Shown here piece after piece: positions 63,929 to 64,000 of a DNA stretch of 64,000 nt. Numbering within the stretch: the first letter of the stretch is position 1; the number at the start of each line of letters is the position of its first letter. Source of the DNA: Unio delphinus (lineage: Eukaryota; Mollusca; Bivalvia; Unionida; Unionidae); assembly GCA_029339505.1 (NCBI GenBank), contig JAQISU010000247.1:643501-707500 (forward strand), given 5' to 3'. The notes beneath the pieces are model-generated. The model was not told where the DNA came from, ran no database searches, and saw nothing but the letters and a program-made list of their open reading frames with translations. The translations under genes and the position numbers were made by a program.

Positions 63929-64000
63929 ATGTATGTATGTATGTATGAAGATTGACTACACACTATGCAGAAATGTCTTTCACTTTACAACATCCTTTCA
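61878..64000. other. Partial Musashi intron
   Basis: Sequence 5' of the YGRG exon up to the window edge. No further exon is supportable. It contains the ATGT/GT microsatellite near the end. Confidence 0.55.
63695..63947. repeat. Compound (ATGT)n/(GT)n microsatellite
   Basis: About 250 bp of TATG tetranucleotide repeats interrupted by several GT blocks. Frames across it give Met-Tyr-Val-Cys or His-Thr repeats on the two strands, which are artefacts. Confidence 0.98.

Larger units (their letters stand above)
22470..64000 (-). other. msi: Musashi-family RNA-binding protein gene, 3' part
   Basis: The gene is read on the minus strand and enters the window from the right. Musashi proteins carry two N-terminal RRMs that bind UAG-type motifs in mRNA 3'UTRs and control translation in stem and neural cells. 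Only the C-terminal region, downstream of the RRMs, is encoded here. Identification rests on four phase-compatible exons. Their products YGRGLPAFAP, NSPGPLDLY, ATSPQP and ATAFQNGYH-stop correspond in order to YGRGYPGFAP, NSPGPVADLY, AASPQP and ATAFTNGYH-stop of vertebrate Musashi-2 as I recall it. The introns are large (2.3 to 15.7 kb) and filled with transposons and minisatellites. MSI1 versus MSI2 assignment is not meaningful for an invertebrate single-copy gene. Confidence 0.88.

Noticed and set aside
63688..63963. Three long frames with Cys-Met-Tyr-Val or His-Thr repeats
   Set aside because: They are translations of the ATGT/GT microsatellite on both strands.

Overview
This is an AT-rich, intron-rich animal genomic window, most likely from a mollusc or another lophotrochozoan. 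The organism is inferred, not proven. The clues are a Musashi-family gene with introns of 2 to 16 kb, tRNA-derived SINEs, hAT, Harbinger-like, Maverick-like and LINE relics, and many mini- and microsatellites. There are no bacterial-style operons, no convincing tRNA or rRNA gene, and no CRISPR array. Most open frames are translations of simple repeats or chance.

The one host gene I can support is the 3' part of a Musashi (MSI1/MSI2-type) RNA-binding protein gene on the minus strand. It runs from beyond the right edge (the RRM-coding exons lie past 64000) down to about 23 kb. The main coding exons, in transcript order, are 61877-61797, 46052-45855, 31572-31400 and 29081-29023. Their phases fit together exactly (1-1, 1-1, 1-0, 0). 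They end in ATAFQNGYH-stop, close to the vertebrate Musashi-2 C-terminus as I remember it. A further intron lies 17 nt after the stop and leads to a 3'UTR exon starting at 23079. A candidate alternative exon (51893-51761) would give a short, different, Ala-rich C-terminus. The 5' splice site of the 198-nt exon lies inside a 1.5-kb minisatellite, so it is copied about 38 times downstream.

Left of the gene (1 to about 12.8 kb) is a mobile-element graveyard. It holds a hAT-type MITE with an 8-bp target duplication (2659-2945) and a 43-bp minisatellite (3985-4455). A SINE fragment (4925-5045) and a Harbinger-like MITE (6244-6891) follow. Next is a decayed Ty3/gypsy pol fragment with integrase upstream of RNase H (9300-7925). 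A Maverick/Polinton-type relic has an integrase fragment on plus (9480-9935) and a protein-primed family-B DNA polymerase on minus (12400-10340). The Maverick relic looks less AT-rich than its surroundings.

From 12.8 to 23 kb there is AT-rich sequence with no recognisable gene. It may be long 3'UTR or intergenic DNA. It contains another hAT MITE with a perfect 8-bp target duplication (15275-16005) and inverted CATGTGAC-type motifs. The Musashi introns carry a deleted hAT transposon with terminal inverted repeats (25625-27603), a MITE inside a 64-bp minisatellite (23466-23894), a LINE fragment inside a tandem array (40345-41120), two SINE families and several minisatellites, some close to exons.
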